Below are positions 9,199 through 16,639 of a DNA stretch of 64,000 nt, piece by piece. Below the pieces are notes generated by a model. The model had not been told where the DNA came from and did no database searches. It saw only the letters and a program-made list of their open reading frames with translations. Every line of letters starts with the position of its first letter. The stretch's first letter is position 1. The DNA lies in the NCBI RefSeq assembly GCF_000146285.1, contig NZ_GL385912.1:1033271-1097270 (forward strand), in the 5' to 3' direction. A program made the translations under genes and the position numbers. This DNA is from Mobiluncus curtisii subsp. curtisii ATCC 35241. GTDB taxonomy: Bacteria > Actinomycetota > Actinomycetes > Actinomycetales > Actinomycetaceae.

Positions 9199-10854
9199 TT
9201 AGTTCGCGCTGACTTTCCAATACTGCACGCTCCCCCGCCAATTCGGCACTACATCCGCAATCTTTGCGGACCACCCAATCAGGGATTTCGCGTGCCACAG
9301 CGGCAATACCGGCAAGTCACGCAGCAGTATTTCCTCGGCACGCTGGTATTCACGGTTCGCTGCCGCGTCATCGCTCACCCCGCGTGCCTGATTCAAAACT
9401 GCGTCGAAATCCGGGGCGGAATACCCGATATTGTTGGCATACCCGTCGGTGGCGAAGCACGGCTGCAGGTAGGAATGCATCCCCGGATAGGGCGACTGCC
9501 AATCCACCAGGAAAGCTGCATCTATATCGTGGCGGGTCACTGCCAAATCGATGGCTCGCTGATCGAGGTAGGACTCGCCCGCGGTGCGAATCCCCAACGT
9601 CTCGCCGATAGAGCTCAAAGCGGCATCAATCCAGGTATTCAATCCGTTATCGGGACGAGCGATAGTAAAGGTGTCCCCGTCGGTCCAGGGTGAAATTTGG
9701 TTGGCGCGCTCCCACAAGCTCCGGGCAGTGTCTGGCTGATAGGTCAGCACTTCGTTGCCCGGCAGCTTCGTGGTGTGACCCGCAATTGTGGGGGTCACGA
9801 AATCGGTGGCAACTTCCCTGGTGCCGTTAAAGAACCGTTTCACGATGTCGTCGCGGTTGATGGCTTGGGATATGGCAGCGCGACGCAGCCTGCCTTCCTC
9901 GGTGCCCAGTGTGAAGTGCCCGTTAGAGGGGATTGCCAGGAACTTCACGTGCGCCGAGGACACGGCGAGGGTACGTTTCCCGAGCTGTTCGGTGAAGCTG
10001 TCTTTCGCCCGGTCTGGCAGGGTTTCATCAATGTCTAAAGCGCCACGGGTCAGGTCTTCGTAGGCTTGATCCGGCTCATGGTAGAACTTGAAAGTCAGTC
10101 CGGCATTCTGGGCTTGGCGGGGTCCGTGATAGCGGGTGTTGGGCACCAGGGTTAGCTGAATGCCGTGTTCCCAAGCGCCCTCCCGCGCCAGCATGTATGG
10201 TCCGTAGCCATAAGGATTTTCACCAAAGCCCGAGGTTACGTTACCCGCCGAGTCAAATGCGGAATCGGGCAGTGGCACAAATGCCGGGTCGGTCAACCGC
10301 ATCGGAAAATCGCAGGTCGGCTGGGTCAGATAGACCTTAAAGTGGGTGTCGCTCAGGCGCTGCAGGCCGGTCAAGTTTTGGTTTGCGGTGTCAGAAAAGC
10401 CTTCGATGGGCGCAAACAGCCCCGCTTTCAGACGCCGGTTGGAGGCTTTGGCGGCATCGTTCCAGGCCTGGATGAAGTTGTCAGATTTCAGCTTGGTGCC
10501 GTCGGAGAATACTTCGCCGGAGCGGATTTGAATGTCGTATTCGGTACAGTCCGGGTTGGGCACCACCGCGGTAGCCAGTTCGTTTGCAATGGTTCCGTCC
10601 GGGTTCAGGTAGGACAGTCCGGAAAACAGCAGGGGGGTAAAGGTAGCTCCGGAGGAATACGAGGAATCTGCGGGAATCAGGGATCGCTCCGGTTCGATGG
10701 CTGCCACGTTGATTAAGGTGTCGGTGGGTGTCCCTGGTTTCAACAGGGTGTTGGTCGAGGTCGCGGGGCTGGAACACGCTGCCAGTCCGGTGGCGGCAAT
10801 GACCACCAGTGCCGCCAGTGCGCCACTCGCGGTCAGTGTTTGCTTGATTTGCAC
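9199..10854 (-). CDS. ABC transporter substrate-binding lipoprotein, family 5 (oligopeptide type)
   Basis: A predicted extracytoplasmic solute receptor of the OppA/DppA family (551 residues). It opens with a lipoprotein signal peptide and the lipobox GLAAC, lipidated Cys at residue 27. The family-5 layout is visible: ATFTPLLFSGLSYLNPDGT near residue 70-90, GYGPYMLAREGAWEHG in the middle, and RRAAISQAINRDDIVKRFF for the peptide-binding lobe. No permease or ATPase gene is adjacent, so it is an orphan receptor here that may feed a transporter encoded elsewhere. The ligand is probably a peptide but cannot be specified. Confidence 0.88.
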   Translation of the reverse strand: MQIKQTLTASGALAALVVIAATGLAACSSPATSTNTLLKPGTPTDTLINVAAIEPERSLIPADSSYSSGATFTPLLFSGLSYLNPDGTIANELATAVVPNPDCTEYDIQIRSGEVFSDGTKLKSDNFIQAWNDAAKASNRRLKAGLFAPIEGFSDTANQNLTGLQRLSDTHFKVYLTQPTCDFPMRLTDPAFVPLPDSAFDSAGNVTSGFGENPYGYGPYMLAREGAWEHGIQLTLVPNTRYHGPRQAQNAGLTFKFYHEPDQAYEDLTRGALDIDETLPDRAKDSFTEQLGKRTLAVSSAHVKFLAIPSNGHFTLGTEEGRLRRAAISQAINRDDIVKRFFNGTREVATDFVTPTIAGHTTKLPGNEVLTYQPDTARSLWERANQISPWTDGDTFTIARPDNGLNTWIDAALSSIGETLGIRTAGESYLDQRAIDLAVTRHDIDAAFLVDWQSPYPGMHSYLQPCFATDGYANNIGYSAPDFDAVLNQARGVSDDAAANREYQRAEEILLRDLPVLPLWHAKSLIGWSAKIADVVPNWRGSVQYWKVSAN

Positions 10855-10958
10855 CGGGCCTCCCTGAGCGGTTTTCGTTACGGACGTTTTTATCTTACCG
10901 ATTTGCCCGGTCGGCGAGGGTTTGCAGGGGTGCGATAGACCGCGAACCGGGCAGGTGT

Positions 10959-11087
10959 GGCACGAACGACCGATTTCACTGCGCCCAGAGCCAAATCCCC
11001 CCGGAGTAAATCGCGTCTACCTGCGGTTTTATGCAACCGGAGGGCGCCAATAACCCAGATTCCGGGTTGAAATCGGTCACTCGCGCA
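10959..11087 (-). repeat. 129-bp terminal-inverted-repeat element, copy 1
   Basis: Ends in 20-bp inverted repeats: GGCACGAACGACCGATTTCA (10959-10978) and TGAAATCGGTCACTCGCGCA (11068-11087). The central core CAGGTAGACGCGATTT lies on the minus strand (11008-11023), beginning 64 nt in from one end, as in the other two copies. The interior is otherwise diverged. Orientation is defined by the core. Confidence 0.85.
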
Positions 11088-11303
11088 ACTGCCCCGAAAT
11101 TCCGGGGATAACCGGGAATGAAACCTATTTAAACGCTCGGTGTTCCATATATGGCACATCGAGCCGAATTAATAGGATTAACGAGCCCCATTCCAGAAAG
11201 GTCGCGCGGCGGTACGAAGGGGCAGGCTGCGGGACTGGAGGATGGCGGGGCAAGGCATGGCAACCCGTAGGGATAGGCGTGGGTTAGCGGGGGATTAAAT
11301 GGG

Positions 11304-11329
11304 GGGACCCCCGCGAGAGCGGGGGTCCC
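11304..11329 (-). terminator. Probable terminator of fliC
   Basis: A perfect 11-bp stem GGGACCCCCGC / GCGGGGGTCCC with a 4-nt GAGA loop lies 45 bp downstream of the fliC stop codon. On the transcribed strand it is followed by a C-rich stretch and then ATTTAATC, so the U-run is weak but the stem is very stable. Confidence 0.75.
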
Positions 11330-11373
11330 GATAAGCTAGAGCCGGGTTACAGCCAGCCGGTCTGTCAGTCCGC

Positions 11374-12327
11374 TTAGCGGAGCAGGGACAGCACGGTCTG
11401 GGGAACCTGGTTGGCTTGCGCCAGCATGGAAGTACCAGCTTGCTGCAGAATCTGACCACGAGTGAACTGCATCATCTCAGAAGCCATATCCGTGTCACGG
11501 ATACGAGCCTCAGAAGCAGACAGGTTCTCTACAGCCACATTCAGGTTGTTGATGGTGTGCTCGAAACGGTTCTGGACCGAGCCGAAGTCAGAACGCAGCT
11601 TGGACACGGCGTGAATGGCAGTATCAATCTTGCCAATCTCTGCCATATAACCCTTGTGGTCTTTGATGGCGATATCAGCCTCTGTGCCCTTAACCGAGTA
11701 CTTGGTATCGAGAGACTTCAAGGTAGTGGTAACCAAGTCCTCCAACTGAACAGAAATGTCGTCAACCTGAGCATCACCGTTAGCACCGACCTGGAAGGCC
11801 AATACACCTTTAGACTTACCCCACCATTCGGCTTGATCTTTACCTGCTGTTTCTGCAATCGCAAAGTCTGAACCAGTTACCACTGTGTCCTTATCAACCT
11901 TGGCACCATTCCACAGCAGCTTGCGACCATCAAAGTTCGTGGAAGCTCCCACACGAACCAGCTCCATCTTAAGCTGACCCATTTCCTGCTCGATGAAAGC
12001 ACGAGCCTTAGAATCGTTAGTATCGTTAGCACCTTTCACAGCCAGCTCACGCATACGCTGCAGCATGTCATGAACCTCATTCAGGGCACCCTCAGCGGTC
12101 TGGACCACGGAGATACCATCCTGAGCGTTCTTAACAGCCTGCTTGTTACCACGGACCTGGGAGCGCAAGCCCTCAGAAATCGCCAAACCGGACGAGTCAT
12201 CGGCAGCCCGGTTAATCCGGAAACCAGACGACAACTTTTCCAGGGATTTGCCCAGATTGGACTGGGTCAAGGACAAGTTACGGTAGCTGTTCATAGCCAT
12301 GATGTTCTGATTAATAGACAAAGCCAT
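11374..12327 (-). CDS. fliC: Flagellin (major filament protein)
   Basis: Structural subunit of the flagellar filament, exported by the flagellar type III system. The 317-residue protein has the conserved N-terminal D0/D1 helices (SINQNIMAMNSYRN, then SSGFRINRAADDSSGLAISE, then VQTAEGALNEVHDMLQRMRELAVKGAND) and the C-terminal D0/D1 helices ending LAQANQVPQTVLSLLR. The middle is short, so the variable outer domains are minimal. The ATG at 12327 is preceded by an excellent AGGAGG site; a longer open frame to 12408 is only leader. A sigma-28-type promoter stands at 12410-12436. It is the only fully conventional flagellin of the four flagellin-family genes here. Confidence 0.96.
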   Translation of the reverse strand: MALSINQNIMAMNSYRNLSLTQSNLGKSLEKLSSGFRINRAADDSSGLAISEGLRSQVRGNKQAVKNAQDGISVVQTAEGALNEVHDMLQRMRELAVKGANDTNDSKARAFIEQEMGQLKMELVRVGASTNFDGRKLLWNGAKVDKDTVVTGSDFAIAETAGKDQAEWWGKSKGVLAFQVGANGDAQVDDISVQLEDLVTTTLKSLDTKYSVKGTEADIAIKDHKGYMAEIGKIDTAIHAVSKLRSDFGSVQNRFEHTINNLNVAVENLSASEARIRDTDMASEMMQFTRGQILQQAGTSMLAQANQVPQTVLSLLR

Positions 12328-12409
12328 TTTTAAAATCCTCCTGATTAGACCAGTCGGCAATTTACCGTCCTGGTAGCCTTGCGTCAGACTTCCTGTCCGA
12401 CAAACCATT

Positions 12410-12436
12410 CAATCGGATAGCAGACAAGAAACTTTA
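12410..12436 (-). promoter_or_regulatory. Sigma-28 (FliA/SigD type) promoter of fliC
   Basis: On the minus strand TAAA (12433-12436), a 15-nt spacer and TCCGATTG (12410-12417) match the flagellar sigma-28 consensus TAAA-N15-GCCGATAA. It leaves a leader of about 80 nt before the ATG. This implies that fliC is a late flagellar gene. Confidence 0.75.
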
Positions 12437-12534
12437 GGAAAAATGTTTCCGAGATTTAATTTTACGGCATTTTCCAGCCCACGCCAGGAAAATTCCTCAC
12501 CCACCGGCACCTGCATCGACCGGGAAGGGGCAAA

Positions 12535-12553
12535 CCGGGTCGGAAACACCCGG
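12535..12553 (-). terminator. Possible terminator of the extended flagellin gene
   Basis: An inverted repeat CCGGGT / ACCCGG with a short GGAAAC-containing loop lies a few bases beyond the stop of the second flagellin. On the minus strand it is followed by TTTGCC, so the U-run is weak. Confidence 0.45.
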
Positions 12554-12561
12554 ATTTCGGG

Positions 12562-13773
12562 CTACGCCACGCTCAGCAGCCGCAGGACCCCGCGGGGAGC
12601 CGACAGTGCCTGAGATAACACCGCGCGGGAAGACTGGTTCAAAATCAGCCCCCGCATGTAGTTCATTGACTCCGCTGCCATGTCTACATCCTGCATCCGG
12701 CTTTGGGCAGCGCAGAGGTTCTCTACCGTGACATTCAAGTGATTAATCGTGTGGGCAAAGCGATTTTGCACTGCGCCGAGCGCGGCACGCGCCCCGGAGA
12801 TGACTTGAATCTGATCATCAATGTTTTCGAGGGAACGCTGGAATGCGGCATGGTCAGCGTCCTGGGGAATGTGACCAATCTGATTTTTGGCAATATCAGT
12901 CACATCCACAAAGGTAATCGCGATGACCTCCACATCGGAGGCATTCGCCCCCACCTGGAAACGCAACGCATCGGCTGGCTCCACATATTTCCCGCCCAGA
13001 ATCCGACGTCCCATCGCTTCGGTGGCCTGACCAATCCGCCCGATTTCCACGCGGATAGCGTCCATCTCGGCACCAATCTGGACCCTGGCACGCAGTGAAT
13101 ACGTATCGTTGGCGCCTTTCACTGCCAGCTGACGCATCCGCTGGAGCATATCGTGGACAGCATCCAACACGCCGTCTGCCGTCTGAGTCAGGGAAATTCC
13201 GTCTTGAGCGTTCTTAATCGCCTGGCGGTTACCCAACACTTGCGTCCTCAACCCCTGCACCAACGCCAGACCGGAAGAATCATCGGCAGCCGAGTTAATG
13301 CGTTTACCCGAGGACAGGCGCTGCAGGGACTGGTGCAAGAGCTGCACCGCGCTGGCGTTATGCCGGTAAGCATTCAAAGCCATAATGTTGGTGGTGATGC
13401 TGCGCGGAGCGCCTCCACGTGCCTCACGGGACCGCGGCGCACCCCCCAACGGGGTCAACACCGCGTAGCGTGAAAAAGCCCCGGATTTTACAGCAGCGAG
13501 ACGGGTCCCCGGCACGTCAGAACGCGCCGCCCCGGAATCGGGAACAGCATCGGCGGCAGGGTCCCCCGCATCCTCGGCAGCATCCCCCGACCCAGAAGTC
13601 TTGCGCAGCGACCGGGACGTCTCAGCACAGCGCGTGGTGCCAAACGAGGGCATCTCGGTGTCATCATCCGAGAAAGGCTCGGTACAGTCATCGGAGCCGG
13701 GTGCAGAAAAACCCGCCGCGGACATGCCTGCTGACATAGCGACGGAGTATCCATCCACAGTTAACGTGGTCAT
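12562..13773 (-). CDS. Flagellin with ~125-residue N-terminal extension
   Basis: A second flagellin. Conserved flagellin sequence begins only at SITTNIMALNAYRHNASAV, about residue 125, and continues through SSGKRINSAADDSSGLAL, VQGLRTQVLGNRQAIKNAQDG, the MLQRMRQLAVKGANDTY D1 helix and the C-terminus (LNQSSRAVLSQALSAPRGVLRLLSVA). The first ~125 residues are acidic, Ser/Ala/Asp-rich and unlike flagellin. No in-frame ATG or GTG lies immediately before SITTNI, so the extension appears to be translated. I prefer the ATG at 13773 (GGTGGGAG upstream); 13785 and 13815 are alternatives. Flagellins normally start within a few residues of that motif, so a processed or non-filament form is possible. Confidence 0.85.
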   Translation of the reverse strand: MTTLTVDGYSVAMSAGMSAAGFSAPGSDDCTEPFSDDDTEMPSFGTTRCAETSRSLRKTSGSGDAAEDAGDPAADAVPDSGAARSDVPGTRLAAVKSGAFSRYAVLTPLGGAPRSREARGGAPRSITTNIMALNAYRHNASAVQLLHQSLQRLSSGKRINSAADDSSGLALVQGLRTQVLGNRQAIKNAQDGISLTQTADGVLDAVHDMLQRMRQLAVKGANDTYSLRARVQIGAEMDAIRVEIGRIGQATEAMGRRILGGKYVEPADALRFQVGANASDVEVIAITFVDVTDIAKNQIGHIPQDADHAAFQRSLENIDDQIQVISGARAALGAVQNRFAHTINHLNVTVENLCAAQSRMQDVDMAAESMNYMRGLILNQSSRAVLSQALSAPRGVLRLLSVA

Positions 13774-14016
13774 CGCTCCCACCATCCTTGGGGTCAGTTC
13801 AGAGGAGTCAGGCACAGGGTGTCAACCCATCACCGAGGAACATTCCTTGCCCTCGCGCGGGACAGATTTCGGCTTGCCCGAAATTGCACCATAAATTTAG
13901 TGTAAAGCGCGGCGGGCGAAATGTGAACAGTCCCATTTCAATTGTGCAAATGACAGGACAAATGCCGTCCGCCCGGGGAATGCACCCAAAAGGCCTATTG
14001 AACAGGAGAACACGCC

Positions 14017-14433
14017 TTAGGCATGGGCAAGTTGGGACACGCGCTGAGGGCTGACCCCCATCAAAGTGGCTATGTCGCGCACGCCGAGGTTGGCCTTTTT
14101 CAGTTTTGCGACCGCGGAACGCGAAGCGGCGGCAACTTTCGCCTCGGCATCGCGGGCTTGCGCGGCAGCCTCTTTATATTTTTCAACTTCGCTAATGTAT
14201 TCAGCCATGTCGACAACGATGTGGACATCGAAAGTGTCTTCCGGGCGGCCGGTCATCAGGGCTGAAGCGTCCTTGACCATGTCCACCAGCTGATCCAGGC
14301 GCTTCGCCTGTGTGCCGTATTCCTTGCCATCGCAAGTGAAGTCGGCCACCCACCAGCCGTTTTCACGGATAGCATGGGCGGTGACGTTGGTCATCTTCTG
14401 GGTTTTCGAGGTTTTTGGGGTTTTTGCGGTCAT
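14017..14433 (-). CDS. HicB-like antitoxin with C-terminal helix-turn-helix
   Basis: A 138-residue partner of the HicA toxin encoded just upstream. The N-terminal half (VTAHAIRENGWWVADFTCDGKEYGTQAKRLDQLVDMVKDA) resembles the degenerate RNase-H-like fold of HicB proteins. The C-terminus (KKANLGVRDIATLMGVSPQRVSQLAHA) is a helix-turn-helix that would bind the operator. A charged, probably coiled segment (SEVEKYKEAAAQARDAEAKVAAAS) links them. It overlaps hicA by 4 bp, so toxin and antitoxin are coupled. The pair lies between flagellin genes and has no visible link to motility. Confidence 0.75.
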   Translation of the reverse strand: MTAKTPKTSKTQKMTNVTAHAIRENGWWVADFTCDGKEYGTQAKRLDQLVDMVKDASALMTGRPEDTFDVHIVVDMAEYISEVEKYKEAAAQARDAEAKVAAASRSAVAKLKKANLGVRDIATLMGVSPQRVSQLAHA

Positions 14434-14615
14434 CGGCTTGCCCTCCTGATAATGCCCTTAGCAAGGTGTTCCTGGATTTCGCGGTGGCGCGGGATTGGCT
14501 CGGACCATTGCCCTATGCGGACTTTGGTGTGGTTGCCGCCTTCTTCGAGTTCCAGCGATTCGCCTTTGCGGCTTGCGATATCGGCAAGGCGTTTCAGCAA
14601 GTCGCGGCGTTTCAT
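14430..14615 (-). CDS. hicA: HicA-type mRNA interferase toxin
   Basis: A 61-residue protein of the HicA family, double-stranded-RNA-binding-fold ribonucleases that cut mRNA when free of HicB. It shows the family pattern: KRRDLLKRLADIA at the start, the catalytic His in GGNHTKVRIG, and PRHREIQEHLAKGIIRRA at the end. No Shine-Dalgarno precedes the ATG. Instead a promoter-like pair (TTGAAT, 17 nt, TAGTAT) ends six bases before the ATG, so the mRNA may be leaderless. The gene order toxin-antitoxin with a 4-bp overlap is standard for hicAB. Confidence 0.85.
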   Translation of the reverse strand: MKRRDLLKRLADIASRKGESLELEEGGNHTKVRIGQWSEPIPRHREIQEHLAKGIIRRASR

Positions 14616-14621
14616 GGATTA

Positions 14622-14651
14622 ATACTAGGGTACTTGAACGATTAATTCAAG
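14622..14651 (-). promoter_or_regulatory. hicAB promoter with overlapping operator palindrome
   Basis: On the minus strand TTGAAT (14645-14650), a 17-nt spacer and TAGTAT (14622-14627) form a housekeeping-type promoter. The perfect 6-bp arms of CTTGAA-N7-TTCAAG (14633-14651) overlap the -35 box and spacer, where a HicB helix-turn-helix would block polymerase. The predicted start of transcription falls on the hicA ATG. Confidence 0.6.
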
Positions 14652-15350
14652 GGTTATTTACTCATAGCATCTGATTGCCACCTGAGGCCAATATACACAA
14701 GGGAAAAGGACAAATCACCCCCGCCGAGACCAAGCAGCCCCAACGTAAGAAATCTGCAAGTGCCGCGACTAAGTGCGCAAATTCGTCGAAAAACCGGTGC
14801 CATATCGCTAGCAAAGTCGCGCGCTACCCATGCCGGCAAACAAGGGACACCCCGCACTACAGACGGGTTCGCAGCGCCGTCCAACAAGCGCGTTAGTAAA
14901 ACGGAAACAATGGACTTGAGCATTTGCTCCGAAAGAATAGATACAAAGATATCATCCATACCTCTTGCCGTGTGGGGGGATGGAAAAGTTTGCTGGGGCA
15001 TGCGCTCGAACCCAGAACAATCGCAGTGAACACAGTGAAATCTGGGTGCATCGGACATGAGATAGATTGCAAAGAGAAATACTCCCCAAGGAAGCACAGA
15101 AACATCAGTTGAGTTAATCATGTGTTTCTGTTGTGTGCGGGAACCTAAAAACCAGCACCAACCCGAGAACGCAACCAAGGGGAGAACGACGCAGGGCGAG
15201 TGTAATCCAAAGCTTGCTCCAGCCGGCGAACCAGGGACGTTCACCAGCCGTGATGTCGGGCTCTGTCTGTTCGCCGCGGTCGACCTATCAGCAGGCCCGA
15301 CAACAAGCAGTACGTTTCAGACCCGCCAACCCACGATTCACCCGCTCGCG
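14652..15350. other. Region without a supported gene; possible decayed sequence
   Basis: About 700 bases between hicA and the CDGSH gene, with a more AT-rich stretch near 14.9-15.1 kb. A minus-strand frame is open from 15244 to 14654 (196 codons, GTG) and encodes hydrophobic stretches such as LPLVAFSGWCWFLGS and FLTLGLLGLGGGDLSFSLVY. It has no ribosome site at any plausible start, is unusually rich in Cys and Trp, and resembles no family I know. I do not call it as a gene. Confidence 0.4.
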
Positions 15351-16046
15351 TCAGCCATTGATATGCCCGTCATCGAAGCCGAAATTCACGTGGCTAGCAT
15401 CACAAAACGGGGTGTTCTTGGTGTCCGCACACCGGCAGAGCACATAGCGATTTTGCACCGGGTAGGTTTCACCGTTCGCGTCCGTCAGCGGAATCCCGCC
15501 CTGAACATAGATTCCGGCAGAACACTCATTTTGAGGGTCTTGGGCGACGACCACCAACGGCTCCAAATCCGGTTCCTGCACGGCACCCTGTGGATCCAGG
15601 CGCGTCAAACGGCCCGCCGGGCATTCGTCAATGACCTTGGTGGCCGCCGCCACCTCGGCCGGAGTTTGCGCCGTGGCGACCTGCGTCCACGCATCCCCGG
15701 CGGGTCCGTGACAAAACCGGGCGTAAGCGCAGCGCCCATCGTCGCCCATCCGCAACTGGGGGCCTTCCGCAATGTCGATACGTTCGGTATAAGGCTGGTG
15801 ATTGGCCGTTTCCGTACCCGCAAAGTCCACCTGATGATGCGAACCGTCACAAAACGGCTTGTCATGCGACAATCCGCAGCGGCACAGGGCGTAAGTTTCG
15901 CTCTGGGGCAGGGCGCGACCCGGATCCTAGGTGTAGCCCGACCCATCGGGATGAATCCGCGCTTCTCGCAGCGGTACCCCGCCGGTCACCAGGTAGGGCC
16001 CGCCCGCGCTGACTTTGATTCCCATTCCCTTTGCTGACTGAGACAT
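15351..16046 (-). pseudogene. Dual CDGSH iron-sulfur protein gene with in-frame TAG
   Basis: A gene for a two-CDGSH-motif protein that would bind [2Fe-2S] clusters through CxCx..CDGxH sites. From a well-placed ATG at 16046 (GAGGAG upstream), the frame runs MSQSAKGMGIKV...VTGGVPLREARIHPDGSGYT and then hits TAG (15929-15927, codon 40). The same frame continues with YALCRCGLSHDKPFCDGSHHQ (motif 1), a ferredoxin-like acidic middle with CAYARFCHGPAGDAW and ECPAGRL, and YVLCRCADTKNTPFCDASHVNFG (motif 2). There is no frameshift; a single base separates the stop from a sense codon. It is either a recent nonsense mutation, a sequence error or readthrough. A shorter product could start at the ATG near 15872 but would lose the first two cluster ligands. 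Confidence 0.8.
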
Positions 16047-16639
16047 CGCAAACTCCTCGCTAAAACTTGACCATGAAAAGGTCAATAAAGTTTATAGAAT
16101 CTGTACAGAACTGTACTCGCAATAACCGCCTCGCGCGCGAGATACGGGATTTTCCCGGGGTGCCCCACGACGGGAACGGTTCGGCCGTTTTCGGGGGTCA
16201 CAAGGCCGGGGCACGAGCTGTTTGCCGGCATGGCTCTCGGGGGACGATTTTTGCCGGCACAAGGCCGGGGGTCACGAGGTCCGACCCCACGCGTTTTCGC
16301 GCACCCCCCGCGGGCGGCAACAAGGCGAACCGCGAACGAAACGGAACCGGGGCCAAACAGCGTGCCCCCGCCCGAAAAAAGACTGAATTAAACCCGAGCT
16401 CCCCCGGAATTTGCCGCAATTGCGTCCCTTACCAGGCGGTAATCTTTAGTCATATAAAACCGCATCGGTCGAGGTCAAGGCGACACGCCGAAATGAATTG
16501 TCCTGACAATTACCTGAAATAGGAATTTCCTGCAGAAATGCCCCGTATTATTTCTAAAGTGGCAGCACAGACTGCCGAATATGTCAGGTGTAAGTCGACG
16601 AGGCTGACACAGCTGAATAAATCGATAATGGAGACATAG
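16047..16639. other. Intergenic region, no supported gene
   Basis: About 590 bases between the divergent CDGSH and flagellin-like genes. It holds a pair of CAAGGCCGGGG direct repeats (near 16200 and 16259), a palindrome AATTGTC-CT-GACAATT (16496-16511) that could be an operator, and the sigma-28 promoter at 16555-16581. Frames are open by chance in GC-rich sequence but lack ribosome sites. Confidence 0.55.
16555..16581 (+). promoter_or_regulatory. Sigma-28 promoter of flagellin-like gene 1
   Basis: TAAA (16555-16558), a 15-nt spacer and GCCGAATA (16574-16581) match the flagellar consensus TAAA-N15-GCCGATAA almost fully, with the same spacing as the fliC promoter. The leader to the ATG at 16640 is about 50 nt. 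Confidence 0.75.

Larger units (their letters stand above)
10855..11373. other. Intergenic region, no supported gene
   Basis: About 520 bases between the orphan binding-protein gene and fliC, both on the minus strand. It contains one copy of the 129-bp inverted-repeat element (10959-11087), a small AT palindrome CCATATATGG near 11146-11155, and the fliC terminator hairpin (11304-11329). Open frames here are short, lack ribosome sites and match nothing I recognise. Confidence 0.6.

Noticed and set aside
13866-13884. ATTTCGG-N5-CCGAAAT inverted repeat upstream of the extended flagellin as a promoter or terminator
   Set aside because: GCCGAAAT resembles a sigma-28 -10 box, but no TAAA lies 15 nt upstream, and there is no U-run. 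The role is undecided.
14654-15244. Possible 196-residue hydrophobic protein
   Set aside because: No ribosome site at any candidate start, odd amino-acid composition and no family match. Kept only as a note in the region description.
16200-16270. CAAGGCCGGGG direct repeats as a possible CRISPR or origin
   Set aside because: Only two short copies, with no spacer regularity and no cas or replication genes nearby.
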